45,605 nucleotides of DNA, taken from positions 1 through 45,605 of the forward strand of contig CAJAAV010000130.1 of NCBI GenBank assembly GCA_903937835.1. Direction: 5' to 3'. A model generated the notes under the pieces. It did no database searches. It saw only the letters and a program-made list of their open reading frames with translations, and was not told the DNA's origin. Below are positions 9,901 through 18,407 of the stretch, piece after piece (within the stretch, counting starts at the first letter, position 1; each line of letters opens with the position of its first letter). The translations under genes and the position numbers were made by a program. This stretch comes from an uncultured Chlorobiaceae bacterium (lineage in GTDB: Bacteria > Bacteroidota > Chlorobiia > Chlorobiales > Chlorobiaceae).

Positions 9901-12900
9901 CCGTTGCAAGAACACCATTGGTCACCGTAGTCGCCCAATTGATTGTTTGCTCCCCTCCATTCATGAAAATCGTCGTTGGACGGCCCTGGCCATCATACTG
10001 CAAACCAAAAAGAAGCTCATAAGCGGCATGAGCTGTCCAGTGTGCTGTATCGTTCCAGCTCAGTGCATAACTCTTGATACTGGTGTTGGTCTGACCACTC
10101 TGACCGGTCGTTGTGCTCGCAACATCCATGCGGTCGATGATGCCGTTGCTGTCCATATCGTACAGGCGCCCGATATCAGTCGCCGAAATATTGAAAACAT
10201 CAACCTGGTGCTTTGTTGAAATCAAAGTGCTTCCTTCACCAGAATTTCCAGTGAACAACGGCACCAGTATATCCTGAGCATGCATGTTTGAACCGGTCAC
10301 GCTGCCGGTGAACACCAAAGTCGGATTAGTCGCCGTCTGTATCACCACGGTTACTGCCGTGGAATTGTTCGTCCATCCGAAGATATTGGCCTGACTTCTT
10401 TCTATTTCTGTTGAACCATTACTTTTCACATAGATTATCTCATCAGGATTGCTGTCGCCCAGAGAATCGATAAACGATACAACAACCAATTCACCAGAAT
10501 TTTGCCCGGCATAACTGCTTGTGGCCACAATATTGTCAGCTCCTTTATTCTGCCAGACAATATCATGAACCAAACCATCTTCCACCCCCACATAAGCCGT
10601 TGGACGTCCATAAGCATCAAATGTTGTACCGAAAGCCATCTGAGCCTCCAGATGGGCAGTCCAGTGAGTACGGTCACTCCAGTTGAGCGCAAAACTGTAG
10701 ATATTCGTGGTTGACTGGCCGTTCTGACCGGCTGCTGTGCTTACCAGATCCATCTGGTCAATCACGTTGTTTCCATCCATATCATAAAGACGGCCAATAA
10801 GCGAGGGATAGATTGTAAAGGAGTCAACCAGTGTCCCTGCTGCTATGAGCGAATAGGCACCAGAACTTCCCAAAGGCAACTGAATCGCAGTAGCATCACT
10901 GCTTGAGCCCGTCACGGTGCCACTGAACACATCCCGGGGATTCGTCGATGTTTGAAACTCAGATATAAATGATGTAGGGCGACCATAGCTGTCTTGCGTC
11001 AAAGCAACAACATTGGAAGTAATCGTAGTTGTCGCTTCCCCTTCTGTGGTTGCCGTGTAGATTCCCTCATCCGGCTGATTATCACTGTTGCTGTCAAAAA
11101 CCTTCCACATTTCTGACAGAGTGCCATTCACCCTGGTGACTGTAGCAAGAAGATGATCGGCATTTCCGGGACTTGCCCAATTGACCGGTAGCTCAGCCCC
11201 ATTAATAATGCAGGTTGTCGGGCGCCCCTGACTGTCATATTGCCCGCCGAATACTAATGTGGCCAAACCTTTTGCAGTCCAATGTGTCGCATCACTCCAC
11301 TCCATCCTGAAATAGCCGGTGCTCGTTCCCAGGCCCCACACCCTTACATGGTCGATCACTCCATCTTTGTCGGTATCATAGAGCGTACCTCCCTGAGATG
11401 CCGATATGTAGAAGAAATCAAGCGGATTCTTTGTCGGTATCAGCGCAATGGTTGACATATTGGCCGTTGTGAAATCGTATATCGATGTGCCAGCGAAATT
11501 GTTTCCTGCAATGTCCTTTATCGATCCATCGGCAAAGGTGACATAGTAATGCTTGCCGCCAGACAGATCAGCCGTCGGGTTGATGGTGAGCGTATTGCCC
11601 GCAATGATGAGATTGTGGCTTGTCGCTGCGTCGTAATGCTCAACAAGCGCACCGGTAGCCGAGCCGCGGTGGATTTCAATAGCACCTGTACCTGCCTGAA
11701 TCGCTTCGCTGAAGGTCAGGACAATATCGCTGCCAACCGCAACACCGGTAGCGGCATCCGAAGGGGTGAAGGTGGTGACTGTTGGAGGTGTTGGATTAAT
11801 TTTGTCAAGCAGGTAATCGATAGTATCAGAAAACTGGGGAAACGTTGCATCATTAATGTACCAGTCACCATTCTGGTCAAGATAAACCACGCCATCACCA
11901 CCAAAATCAGCAATTAAATCCTTGAGATTTAACGTTGATGCATCATAATAATTGCCATTAACGGAAATGCTGAGATTATTAATGTCGCCTGACTCTATTC
12001 CATTTTTACCAAAATGGATATCGCCAATACATTCAATAATTGTATCCCCAATCTGCACATCAATCTCATGAACACTTCCTGACAAGCTCAGGCCATTTTG
12101 ATCATCAAAGGCACACAACACCTCACCCTTAATAGCTAAATCTGCACCAGCTTTATTAAAATGAATTTCCGTTGCACTGCCGTTATAATGGAACTGTCCA
12201 GAAGCATCCTGTGTATAATCAATATCGCCAAGAATTGACAGCAAAATATTGTCTTTAGGATAAGTTATTGAGAGCTCATCAAGAACACCCACAACATCAA
12301 TAGATGAAAGCACAGAAGAGCCAACAACAGAGATTGAGCCAGAAGCAGTAACATCAAGCAAAGGTGTCGTAAAATGAAATGAGTTAAACGACCCGCTGAT
12401 TGCGCCGGTATCAAGGTCCGCAGAGAGACCTGAACCTGAACCTGAAAATGCCAGATGAATCGATTGTGAAGGATAATTAACAGCTATACTTGATACGGAA
12501 ATAATGCCAGTCGACCAATTACTTCCTGACAAATTAAGACCATTTTGCTCATCAAAAGTACACGATAAATCACCATTAATAGTTAAATCAGCACCATCTT
12601 TACTAAGAGAGATTTCAGTCACATCACCACTATAATTTATCTTGCCTAAAGCATCCTGGTAATAATTAATTTCCCCGACAAGTGAGAGCAAAACGCTATC
12701 TTCAGGGTAGGTTATTGTGAGTTGTTGAAGAGAACCAACTATATCGAGTGGTGAAGTAACAGAGGAACCTGCAACAGCAATAGATCCCGAAGCACTGACA
12801 TTAATCCAGGGTGTCGTAAACTGAAATGAATTAAAACTTCCACTGATTGCGCCGGTATCAAGGTTAGTAAAGAGACCGGAACCTGAAACTGCCAAATGAA

Positions 12901-13228
12901 CAGCTTCTGAAGGATAATCGACAGTTATGCTTGAAACAGAAACAATTCCTGTTGTAATATCACCTCCAAAAAGCTTGTCGATTCCACTTCCATTAATTCT
13001 GAGCTGTACTTGATGAGAACCATACTCTGCATAGTATTGTGCTAGAGAAATAACCTCATAGGTCGGCAAAACCAAACCCGTAAGATTAACCATCTCTGTC
13101 AAGGATCTTTCAATATCTGACTGTAATGAAGCAGAATATGTCTGGAAATCAGAAAAGAATGAGCCAAAATCTTTATCTGTCGAGTCAAATGCTGACAGAA
13201 AAGCCAGGTAAATATCATTAACTTTCAT
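6938..13228 (-). CDS. 2096-residue multidomain surface protein (Big_5, EF-hand, RTX-like, cohesin/dockerin-like)
   Basis: A complete giant ORF with no signal peptide. Layout: unique N-terminus (about 1-90); two tandem repeats of about 155 residues (about 92-245 and 246-400); Big_5 Ig-like domain (about 479-588); three modules of about 205 residues, each opening with an EF-hand-like loop (LYDTDKDGVID, LYDMDGNNVID, LYDMDSNGIID); an RTX-like patch (SGNDSITAGAGNDLIE) near residue 1335; a second Big_5 near 1680-1790; a cohesin-like beta region; and a dockerin-like pair near the end with one full calcium loop (DVNKDGVIRATDALNILKM) and one degenerate copy. The last residues read GDVDGSWLA. The gene starts 26 bp after an outer-membrane-protein-like gene and precedes a glycosyltransferase. 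It is most likely an exported calcium-dependent adhesin or matrix protein; the export route is not shown by the sequence. Confidence 0.88.
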   Translation of the reverse strand: MKVNDIYLAFLSAFDSTDKDFGSFFSDFQTYSASLQSDIERSLTEMVNLTGLVLPTYEVISLAQYYAEYGSHQVQLRINGSGIDKLFGGDITTGIVSVSSITVDYPSEAVHLAVSGSGLFTNLDTGAISGSFNSFQFTTPWINVSASGSIAVAGSSVTSPLDIVGSLQQLTITYPEDSVLLSLVGEINYYQDALGKINYSGDVTEISLSKDGADLTINGDLSCTFDEQNGLNLSGSNWSTGIISVSSIAVNYPSQSIHLAFSGSGSGLSADLDTGAISGSFNSFHFTTPLLDVTASGSISVVGSSVLSSIDVVGVLDELSITYPKDNILLSILGDIDYTQDASGQFHYNGSATEIHFNKAGADLAIKGEVLCAFDDQNGLSLSGSVHEIDVQIGDTIIECIGDIHFGKNGIESGDINNLSISVNGNYYDASTLNLKDLIADFGGDGVVYLDQNGDWYINDATFPQFSDTIDYLLDKINPTPPTVTTFTPSDAATGVAVGSDIVLTFSEAIQAGTGAIEIHRGSATGALVEHYDAATSHNLIIAGNTLTINPTADLSGGKHYYVTFADGSIKDIAGNNFAGTSIYDFTTANMSTIALIPTKNPLDFFYISASQGGTLYDTDKDGVIDHVRVWGLGTSTGYFRMEWSDATHWTAKGLATLVFGGQYDSQGRPTTCIINGAELPVNWASPGNADHLLATVTRVNGTLSEMWKVFDSNSDNQPDEGIYTATTEGEATTTITSNVVALTQDSYGRPTSFISEFQTSTNPRDVFSGTVTGSSSDATAIQLPLGSSGAYSLIAAGTLVDSFTIYPSLIGRLYDMDGNNVIDQMDLVSTAAGQNGQSTTNIYSFALNWSDRTHWTAHLEAQMAFGTTFDAYGRPTAYVGVEDGLVHDIVWQNKGADNIVATSSYAGQNSGELVVVSFIDSLGDSNPDEIIYVKSNGSTEIERSQANIFGWTNNSTAVTVVIQTATNPTLVFTGSVTGSNMHAQDILVPLFTGNSGEGSTLISTKHQVDVFNISATDIGRLYDMDSNGIIDRMDVASTTTGQSGQTNTSIKSYALSWNDTAHWTAHAAYELLFGLQYDGQGRPTTIFMNGGEQTINWATTVTNGVLATVPSVYDGIAATLTLLDTNADSKPDAFDYTEGSGSTLQTGHGTLDWWVTDSSNHPVAVSLVAQTSSNPADSFSGSVTGSSSNPTAIVMPVMNSGETTGDRVSNNMLIFDLGVTSPLLDAQSHITVKDGNFGGGITSVTLAASSLSVNGSFITIPLSGTDASGNPYSLPYDGGTRLLVDLPAGIAGQPDPIVKAWVVNSMNNGGYSLSSMRVVGTTGTVGMDWVTGTSGNDSITAGAGNDLIEWSGGNDTVDAGDGYDSVNLPLNSKNAFHWLDGNKVLHIGSATNTSLDVYHITKNSDTSFRVDKLKNDGTTVESTMNLSNAESMGFGNQIHQFQVNYAGGQYVTGTPWDDQIFLNAANIGNLIQVHGDFGHDILLFNVGSGYSKLEFVNNGTAYLLKGTAISDGSVVELGHAVPSLNGNTVTMTIGSGVNAHSFTITDIEAFRFVSDAVKVDFAPDSLSSNVLSFDLGVQSPELAALGHLTVVAADVSGYLTTVTLDVSRLVVVDSHLSIPMSGTDANGNSYWLNAQSGSKLFVELPADLLVGHDAQSHAWQVGNMSNTSMSLTPINAGAGDDPTVTTFSPVDGATGVSVGSNIVLTFSEPILKGTGAIEIRSGTSDGALIAHYELATSSNLTIAGNTLTINPTADLAGGTHYFVTFGNGNFTDFSGNPSTGSNTYDFTTEALPLHQNLTGSATFWKTGTPIAGVTSSLTTAMGVAGAHPVEFRNIQLADDGTRTLELWETSASPVESAQLDFTLSSGLVATWQDSASLSPGWISMANTGISGQFILGSIGTTPLSAGPVKLGTLTLTAPTNPQHFELLLTSGQLNHDTIPTFGIASDSSTTGADGLYSHVNMPDGTYALTNAKVSGIAEANAVNANDALAALKMAVAMNPNSDSSPVSPYQYLAADVNKDGVIRATDALNILKMAVKLDTAPAKEWLFVPESVGSESMSRTHVIWPDNPVPVTLDVDQEMHLIGIVRGDVDGSWLA
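12040..12955 (-). repeat. Two tandem ~155-residue repeats in the N-terminal part of the 2096-residue protein
   Basis: Two consecutive segments share the order SVSSI-x-V-x-YPS, HLA-x-SGSG, LDTGAISGSFNSF, a DVVG/DIVG strand, ITYP-x-D, a QDA-x-G loop, and CxFD-x-QNGL-x-LSGS. The hydrophobic alternation suggests long beta strands, perhaps a beta-solenoid. I do not recognise a named family. Confidence 0.75.
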
Positions 13229-13254
13229 CTCTTAATATAGTTTTGTTATAAGAG

Positions 13255-14088
13255 TTACAATGAAATTCCGAAAAAAGCCAAACCGCCGAATATACTATAA
13301 GACGCATTCATCCGATATTTCTTCTGTTCCAGGTCAAGAGACTTTACTGAGTATCGACAACCTGCACCGGCAAATAAATTTGAATTAATGTTATACTCCA
13401 CACTACAATCAACTTCCGCGATACGCCCTGAAAATTTTTTTAATTCTATTGGCAAATAATCTGCATGAACAGAATACCGAATACATTTATTCTGTTGATA
13501 GGTAGCATAAGTGCCAAGACAGGGCAATACAATAAAATAGTTTTCTTCACTATAGCCAATGACAGGAATTGATGCATGAGCATTATAATAAAGTGCCTGT
13601 AAACCACCTGAACCTCCAAACTCGAAATTACCTGACCGCACAATTGCATGAAAATAGCGCAATCGCATGGTTTCAACATCAATATCAACAGGCGCCATAA
13701 CCGTGGGACGCAATAAAAAAAACAAAAAGCGAACATTTTTCCGGCCCAAAAGCACAGAAGAAGTCCTGTCCTTTGTATAGGTTAAATCTAAGCCAGAATA
13801 TTTCGTTAACCTCCTTTCAACATCAACATAAGAAAAGGGTTCTACAATTTCACTTATATCGTCCTGGTTGATATCGAGAGTTGGTTTTGAACGATCAGTG
13901 AGCGACTCATAATGCAACGCGGGCACGTGTTGATTCCACTGCATACCAAAAGCTATACGCCACCTACCAGCATTCAAGAAATCTTCTCTTGAGTCATAAT
14001 CAGCAAATGCAACCTCATAGTTGATTAATAGAGTAAATGAAAAGAATACGATTACCGCATTAACCAAACCGCTCCTTATTAGTATCAT
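13255..14088 (-). CDS. Putative outer-membrane beta-barrel protein
   Basis: A 277-residue protein with a typical Sec signal peptide: a charged start, a hydrophobic core VFFSFTLLINYEV, and a likely cut after AFA near residue 29. The mature part alternates hydrophobic and polar residues, is rich in Tyr, Phe and Gly, and ends in strand-like sequence (YSIFGGLAFFGISL), as in outer-membrane barrels, although the last residue is Leu rather than Phe. I do not recognise the family. It ends 26 bp before the 2096-residue giant gene on the same strand, so the two are probably co-transcribed and the barrel may help display or export that protein (inference from position only). Confidence 0.65.
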   Translation of the reverse strand: MILIRSGLVNAVIVFFSFTLLINYEVAFADYDSREDFLNAGRWRIAFGMQWNQHVPALHYESLTDRSKPTLDINQDDISEIVEPFSYVDVERRLTKYSGLDLTYTKDRTSSVLLGRKNVRFLFFLLRPTVMAPVDIDVETMRLRYFHAIVRSGNFEFGGSGGLQALYYNAHASIPVIGYSEENYFIVLPCLGTYATYQQNKCIRYSVHADYLPIELKKFSGRIAEVDCSVEYNINSNLFAGAGCRYSVKSLDLEQKKYRMNASYSIFGGLAFFGISL

Positions 14089-14549
14089 CTACAGCGTATT
14101 GGAACTATTTATGCCACGCCAATTTCAGCGCGGCTCCCGCCGGAGCACGAGAGCTGCTTTCCCACAAAAGGCGGGACTTCCGCGCTGGTCGGAAAACAAA
14201 TTCCGCAGAAGGGAGCTTGCTGGCCAAACTATATCACAAAAATTGAGGCATCTCCCCACGCCGCAAAATATATAAATAATGCGTAAGGTGCCAGTGTAAA
14301 CACAAAGATATAATGTACACAGGGAAGTGACAAGCGGAGGTCGCAGCGACTATTTCGGCTGCATTCACGGAAAAAAATAACTGTTCCCTGCATCTGGCGG
14401 CAGTATGGCTTCTGCTGCCTGTATGCCGTTTGCTTCTCATCTTCAGGGAAAGCTGTCGGTAAGCGCCAAGTTGGCAAAAGAGCCAGGAATCAATAATAGC
14501 GCTCACCACTCTGCCAAATCAAGAGTGGTGAACACAGGAACGGGATATA
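14089..14549. other. Gene-free stretch with imperfect inverted repeat
   Basis: No ORF here looks coding: two overlapping minus-strand frames at 14229-14509 contradict each other and show no protein-like conservation pattern. An imperfect inverted repeat spans 14129-14184 (arms CGCGG plus TCCCGCC against GGCGGGA plus CCGCG). GC content rises sharply within it compared with the flanks. It may be a dispersed palindromic element, but one window cannot show copies. Confidence 0.4.
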
Positions 14550-14807
14550 TTACTCAGCAATCGAACCATCAGTAATGGTCTGGGGGGTCTCATTCTTTTT
14601 TAGAATGCCATCCTCAACCATTTTATTGATCGCCTGTGAAAGTTGCTCGTGTGTACGAAGCATTGCGGGGACTGACATCGCCAGCGCGCCAACAGGACGA
14701 ATATTGGCTTTCTCTTTTTCAATCTGTGTGATATTGACAAGATCCAAGCGAATAACACCATCAATCAGCGTAATGTTGGCAATTCCGTCAGCATAAATAG
14801 TCTGCAT
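14550..14807 (-). CDS. Small conserved-looking protein of unknown function
   Basis: The 85-residue product begins MQTIYADGIANITLIDGVIRLDLVNI, which reads like an edge of a small beta sheet, and ends with an amphipathic helix containing QLSQAINKMVEDGILKK. There is no signal peptide or membrane segment. The start is well supported: a GGAGT Shine-Dalgarno lies six bases before the ATG, which is unusual in this window, where most genes lack one. I do not recognise a family. It lies upstream of the surface-protein island on the same strand, separated by about 460 bp. The ribosome binding site suggests a genuinely translated gene; the role is unknown. Confidence 0.7.
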   Translation of the reverse strand: MQTIYADGIANITLIDGVIRLDLVNITQIEKEKANIRPVGALAMSVPAMLRTHEQLSQAINKMVEDGILKKNETPQTITDGSIAE

Positions 14808-15070
14808 ACTTTTACTCCATTAAATGTTTTATTGTTCGATGTGCGTTACCTCTCTGCAAGCACACAATATATTATCACAACGCATTACAAAAAAAATATT
14901 TTACAGTAACTCAATTATAGTGTACTTGGAGGATAGTTTACTTATTATTTTACGTTTTCTGCGCCACAGACCTTTTCAGTATTCATCATATCACCGTAAA
15001 GAGCTGCGGAATAATAAAATACATGGTTTTTATCGAATGTTGCCGACGCATCCCCCTCTCTATGAAATAC

Positions 15071-15097
15071 AAAAAGCACAGAAACCCCGTGCTTTTT
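15071..15097 (-). terminator. Rho-independent terminator downstream of tRNA-Val
   Basis: Nine-base arms (AAAAAGCAC and GTGCTTTTT) enclose a GAAACCCC-type loop. On the minus strand the hairpin is followed by the T run contributed by its own arm. It lies just after the tRNA 3' end. Confidence 0.75.
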
Positions 15098-15104
15098 ATC
15101 GATG

Positions 15105-15181
15105 TGGTGGGCGATAGAAGATTCGAACTTCTGACCTCTACAGTGTCAATGTAGCGCTCTAACCAACTGAGCTAATCGCCC
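15105..15181 (-). tRNA. tRNA-Val (anticodon GAC)
   Basis: The minus strand folds into a full cloverleaf of 77 nt. The acceptor stem GGGCGAT pairs with ATCGCCC, the D arm contains AGCTCAGTTGGTTAGAGC, the anticodon stem CTACA/TGTAG holds loop TTGACAC with anticodon GAC, and the T arm contains GTTCGAATC. The 3' CCA is encoded. It lies about 70 bp downstream of clpX and is followed by a hairpin terminator. Confidence 0.95.
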
Positions 15182-15252
15182 TTGCGTTAAAAGGCCTTTA
15201 ATATAGGCTTTCAGTAATAAAACACAAAACGCATGAGCGCTGATTCAGCACT

Positions 15253-16569
15253 TTATGCAATTTTTTTCTTTTTCCCATCACCGGAAGAATATTCCGGCAG
15301 AGCTTTGTTCTCTATGGTATCAGCCGTAATGCGACATTTGTGAGTGTTTTTCATCGACGGGATATCAAACATGATATCAATAATCACGTTTTCAAGCACT
15401 GAACGCAGGGCTCTGGCTCCTGTTCCTCGTTCAATGGCAATTTTGACCACCTTGTCAAGCGCCTCTTCGGTAAATTCAAGCTCTACACCGTCCATTTCAA
15501 ACAGCTTTTTGTACTGCTTGGTAATGGCATTTTTAGGCTCAACAAGAATGTTGCGCAAAGCCTTTTCGTCGAGCATTTCAAGAGTTGAGATCACGGGAAG
15601 TCGACCGATAAATTCAGGAATAAGACCGTAGTCGTGCAGATCATCCTGGATGACAAGCTTGAGTATCTCGGGGTCATAACCGGTATGGGTTGTTTTGACC
15701 TTTGCACCAAAGCCCATCGAGGATTTAGAGACTCTTTTTGCAATAAGCTTGTCGAGACCCTCGAACGCTCCTCCGCATATAAAGAGTATGTTCTTTGTGT
15801 TAATGTTAATCAGTTGCTGTTCAGGATGTTTGCGTCCCCCTTTTGGCGGAACACCGACTACCGCTCCTTCAAGAATCTTCAGCAGAGCCTGCTGGACTCC
15901 TTCTCCTGAAACGTCGCGGGTAATGGAAACGTTAGCCGATTTTCTGGCAATTTTATCGATCTCATCAACATAGATAATGCCCCGCTCCGCCCGTTCCAGA
16001 TTGAAATCGGAAGCATGGAGCAATCGGGCAAGAATGGTTTCAACGTCATCACCAACATATCCCGCTTCGGTCAGCGAGGTGGCATCAACGATTGAAAAAG
16101 GTACCTCAAGCAGATTGGCAAGCGTCTGTGCAAGAAGGGTTTTTCCTGTACCGGTCGGCCCGATGAGCAGAATATTGCTTTTTTCAATAACAACATCATC
16201 ATCTGCATCCTTCAATTCCTGCGAATCAATCCTCTTGTAATGGTTGTAGACCGCCACCGAAAGTGACTTTTTGGCTATTTCCTGCCCAACAACATACTGG
16301 TCAAGTGAATCCATGATAGCTTTGGGACTTGCAAGGCGGGGCTGAAACGGCTGTTCCTTGACCCGTTCTGCTTGCTCCACCGAATTGACCTCTTTACGCA
16401 GGATCTCGTAAGATGTTTTAATACAGCGATCGCATATAAATGCTTTCGGACCAGCAATCATGCTGTTGACCTCTTGTGCGCTTCTTCCGCAAAATGAACA
16501 GTAGACCTGATCTGCGGTGCCGGTGCCGCCTCTTGTTTTTCCTCTTACCGGTTCTCGTTCTCTCGTCAT
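15253..16569 (-). CDS. clpX: ATP-dependent Clp protease ATP-binding subunit ClpX
   Basis: A 438-residue AAA+ unfoldase that recognises tagged proteins and feeds them to the ClpP peptidase in the cytoplasm. The N-terminal zinc finger is present as CSFC and CDRC near residues 23-49. Then come Walker A GPTGTGKT, Walker B IIYVDEID, the GRKHPEQ pore-2 region (RKH motif), the GFGA loop that docks to ClpP, and the arginine-finger/sensor stretch GTGARALRS near the C-terminus. Length and order fit the family fully. No clpP lies beside it in this window. A tRNA-Val follows on the same strand, and the DUF4404 gene lies just upstream. Confidence 0.97.
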   Translation of the reverse strand: MTREREPVRGKTRGGTGTADQVYCSFCGRSAQEVNSMIAGPKAFICDRCIKTSYEILRKEVNSVEQAERVKEQPFQPRLASPKAIMDSLDQYVVGQEIAKKSLSVAVYNHYKRIDSQELKDADDDVVIEKSNILLIGPTGTGKTLLAQTLANLLEVPFSIVDATSLTEAGYVGDDVETILARLLHASDFNLERAERGIIYVDEIDKIARKSANVSITRDVSGEGVQQALLKILEGAVVGVPPKGGRKHPEQQLININTKNILFICGGAFEGLDKLIAKRVSKSSMGFGAKVKTTHTGYDPEILKLVIQDDLHDYGLIPEFIGRLPVISTLEMLDEKALRNILVEPKNAITKQYKKLFEMDGVELEFTEEALDKVVKIAIERGTGARALRSVLENVIIDIMFDIPSMKNTHKCRITADTIENKALPEYSSGDGKKKKIA

Positions 16570-16608
16570 GAAACAAACATGCTTTTCGTCAGATTAATAA
16601 GATTATAC

Positions 16609-16881
16609 CTAAAATCCCATCTTTGCCAGGCTGTCCAGGATATGCTGAATGGTCAGGCTCAGTTTGGGATGATCGGTCTCAAAGTGGTCGAGGGCATCGT
16701 TCATGCGCTCCACAAGCGACTCGTCCTCGTGGATAGTGCTGCCAGCTTTTTCGTCCAGTAATCTCTGCATATCCGCCCTGAGATTCGACAGAACAACTTC
16801 AGTGGTTTCGTCAATGGATTCTACCTGTTCAAGCTCCTGGTGAAGCGTATCAAGGAGTTCCCTGAGTTTTTGCTGTTCCAT
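16609..16881 (-). CDS. DUF4404 family protein
   Basis: A 90-residue, highly helical and acidic protein (MEQQKLRELLDTLHQELEQVESID at the start, then FETDHPKLSLTIQHILDSLAKMGF). The heptad-like Leu spacing and the HP-x-L-x-x-x-x-x-x-I-x-D-x-LAxMG ending match the DUF4404 family as I know it. The function of that family is not established. A GGCGGAG Shine-Dalgarno precedes the ATG. It lies between gltD and clpX on the same strand, 25 bp after gltD, so it may be read through from gltBD. Confidence 0.75.
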   Translation of the reverse strand: MEQQKLRELLDTLHQELEQVESIDETTEVVLSNLRADMQRLLDEKAGSTIHEDESLVERMNDALDHFETDHPKLSLTIQHILDSLAKMGF

Positions 16882-16906
16882 AACTCCGCCCTGGTTAAGT
16901 AATTGT

Positions 16907-18382
16907 TTACGGAAGACTGGTGTAGCCCATCAGAAAGCGGTCGCACTCACGCGCAGCAGATCTGCCCTCAAGAATTGCCCAGACTACGAGGCTCTGACCT
17001 CGGCGGGCATCACCTGCAGCAAAAATTCTTTCCCGATTGGTGTGATATGTTTTGTCTGTCGCCTTAATGTTTGATCGCTCGTCCTGGAGCACCTGAAGCT
17101 GCTGCAGCAGATGCTCCTCCGGGCCGATAAACCCCATGGCAAGCAACACAAGCTCTGCCGGAATAATCTGCTCCGTGCCAGCAACAGGTTGCGGCGCAAA
17201 ATGACCATTGTCTCTTACCCATTCCACTCTTGAGACCTCGACCGCTTGCAGTGCACCTTTTTCGTCAGCAAGAAACTTTTTGGTCATCATGGAGTATTTT
17301 CTGGGATCATCTCCTTGCATAAACGCAGCTTCTTCCTGCCCATAGTCCACCTTGAAGGTTTTTGGCCATTCGGGCCAGGGATTATCAAGCTGGCGATCGA
17401 GATGCGGTTTCGGCATAATTTCAAGCTGTAGAACACTTTTGCACCCCTGGCGCAGTGACGTCGCGACACAGTCTGTACCGGTGTCGCCGCCGCCAATAAC
17501 AACAACATTTTTGTCGAAAGCTGATAAAACCGGGGCACTTTCGTCAAGCATGGCTTTCGTACTGGAACGGAGAAAGTCCATGGCAAAATGGATGCCCTGT
17601 AATTCACGACCCTCTTCTGCAAGGTTACGAGGTTTTGTGGCGCCTGTACAAAGCACAACAGCATCAAACTCTTCAAGGAGCTTGTCTGCCGGATAGTCTC
17701 TGCCAACCTCCGTGCTCTCCACGAAATTGATTCCCTCTTGCTTCATCAGATCAATACGGCGCTCTACCACAAGCTTTTTGTCGAGCTTCATGTTCGGAAT
17801 ACCATACATCATAAGGCCTCCGAAGCGATTATCCCGCTCAAACACGGTCACGCTGTGACCTGCTTTATTAAGCTGGTCTGCACAGGCAAGCCCCGCAGGG
17901 CCTGACCCCACAACTGCCACCCGTTTTCCTGTTCTGTGGAGAATTTTTTTCGGTTCAACCCACCCTTCAGCAAACGCATGCTCGATAATCGAACACTCGA
18001 TGTTCTTGATAGTAACCGGCAGTTCAATAATGCCGAGCACACAGGAACCTTCGCACGGAGCGGGACAAACCCTTCCTGTAAATTCCGGAAAATTGTTGGT
18101 TTTTATAAGCCGATCGTAGGCCTCGCGCCAAAATCCGTTATAGATATAATCGTTCCACTCGGGAATAAGATTGTGGATTGGGCAACCACTCGTCATACCG
18201 CTAAGCATGAAGCCGGTATGACAGTACGGTGTCCCGCAATCCATACAACGGGCTCCCTGCTTTTGTAACTCCGCAGGAGCCATTTCCTTGTGAAACTCCT
18301 GCCAGTCTTTTATTCTCTCCAGAGGCTCTCTGTCAGCAGGCAATGCTCTCTGATACTCCATGAAACCTTTAACTTTGCCCAT
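16907..18382 (-). CDS. gltD: Glutamate synthase (NADPH) small subunit
   Basis: A 491-residue FAD/NAD(P)-dependent subunit that passes electrons to GltB for making glutamate from glutamine and 2-oxoglutarate. The N-terminal domain carries the two cysteine clusters for 4Fe-4S centres ([10 protein letters not shown], later CPIHN and CPAPCEGSC). Two dinucleotide-binding motifs follow: [17 protein letters not shown] and [18 protein letters not shown]. The C-terminal FAD stretch reads [18 protein letters not shown]. It starts 25 bp after the gltB stop on the same strand, so gltB-gltD form one operon. Length fits the family. Confidence 0.96.
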   Translation of the reverse strand: MGKVKGFMEYQRALPADREPLERIKDWQEFHKEMAPAELQKQGARCMDCGTPYCHTGFMLSGMTSGCPIHNLIPEWNDYIYNGFWREAYDRLIKTNNFPEFTGRVCPAPCEGSCVLGIIELPVTIKNIECSIIEHAFAEGWVEPKKILHRTGKRVAVVGSGPAGLACADQLNKAGHSVTVFERDNRFGGLMMYGIPNMKLDKKLVVERRIDLMKQEGINFVESTEVGRDYPADKLLEEFDAVVLCTGATKPRNLAEEGRELQGIHFAMDFLRSSTKAMLDESAPVLSAFDKNVVVIGGGDTGTDCVATSLRQGCKSVLQLEIMPKPHLDRQLDNPWPEWPKTFKVDYGQEEAAFMQGDDPRKYSMMTKKFLADEKGALQAVEVSRVEWVRDNGHFAPQPVAGTEQIIPAELVLLAMGFIGPEEHLLQQLQVLQDERSNIKATDKTYHTNRERIFAAGDARRGQSLVVWAILEGRSAARECDRFLMGYTSLP

Positions 18383-18407
18383 ATCAATAGTTTAATCTTT
18401 TCCGGTA

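Noticed and set aside
14229-14509. Two overlapping minus-strand frames in the gap after the outer-membrane gene
   Set aside because: They overlap in different frames and neither shows a domain or ribosome binding site.
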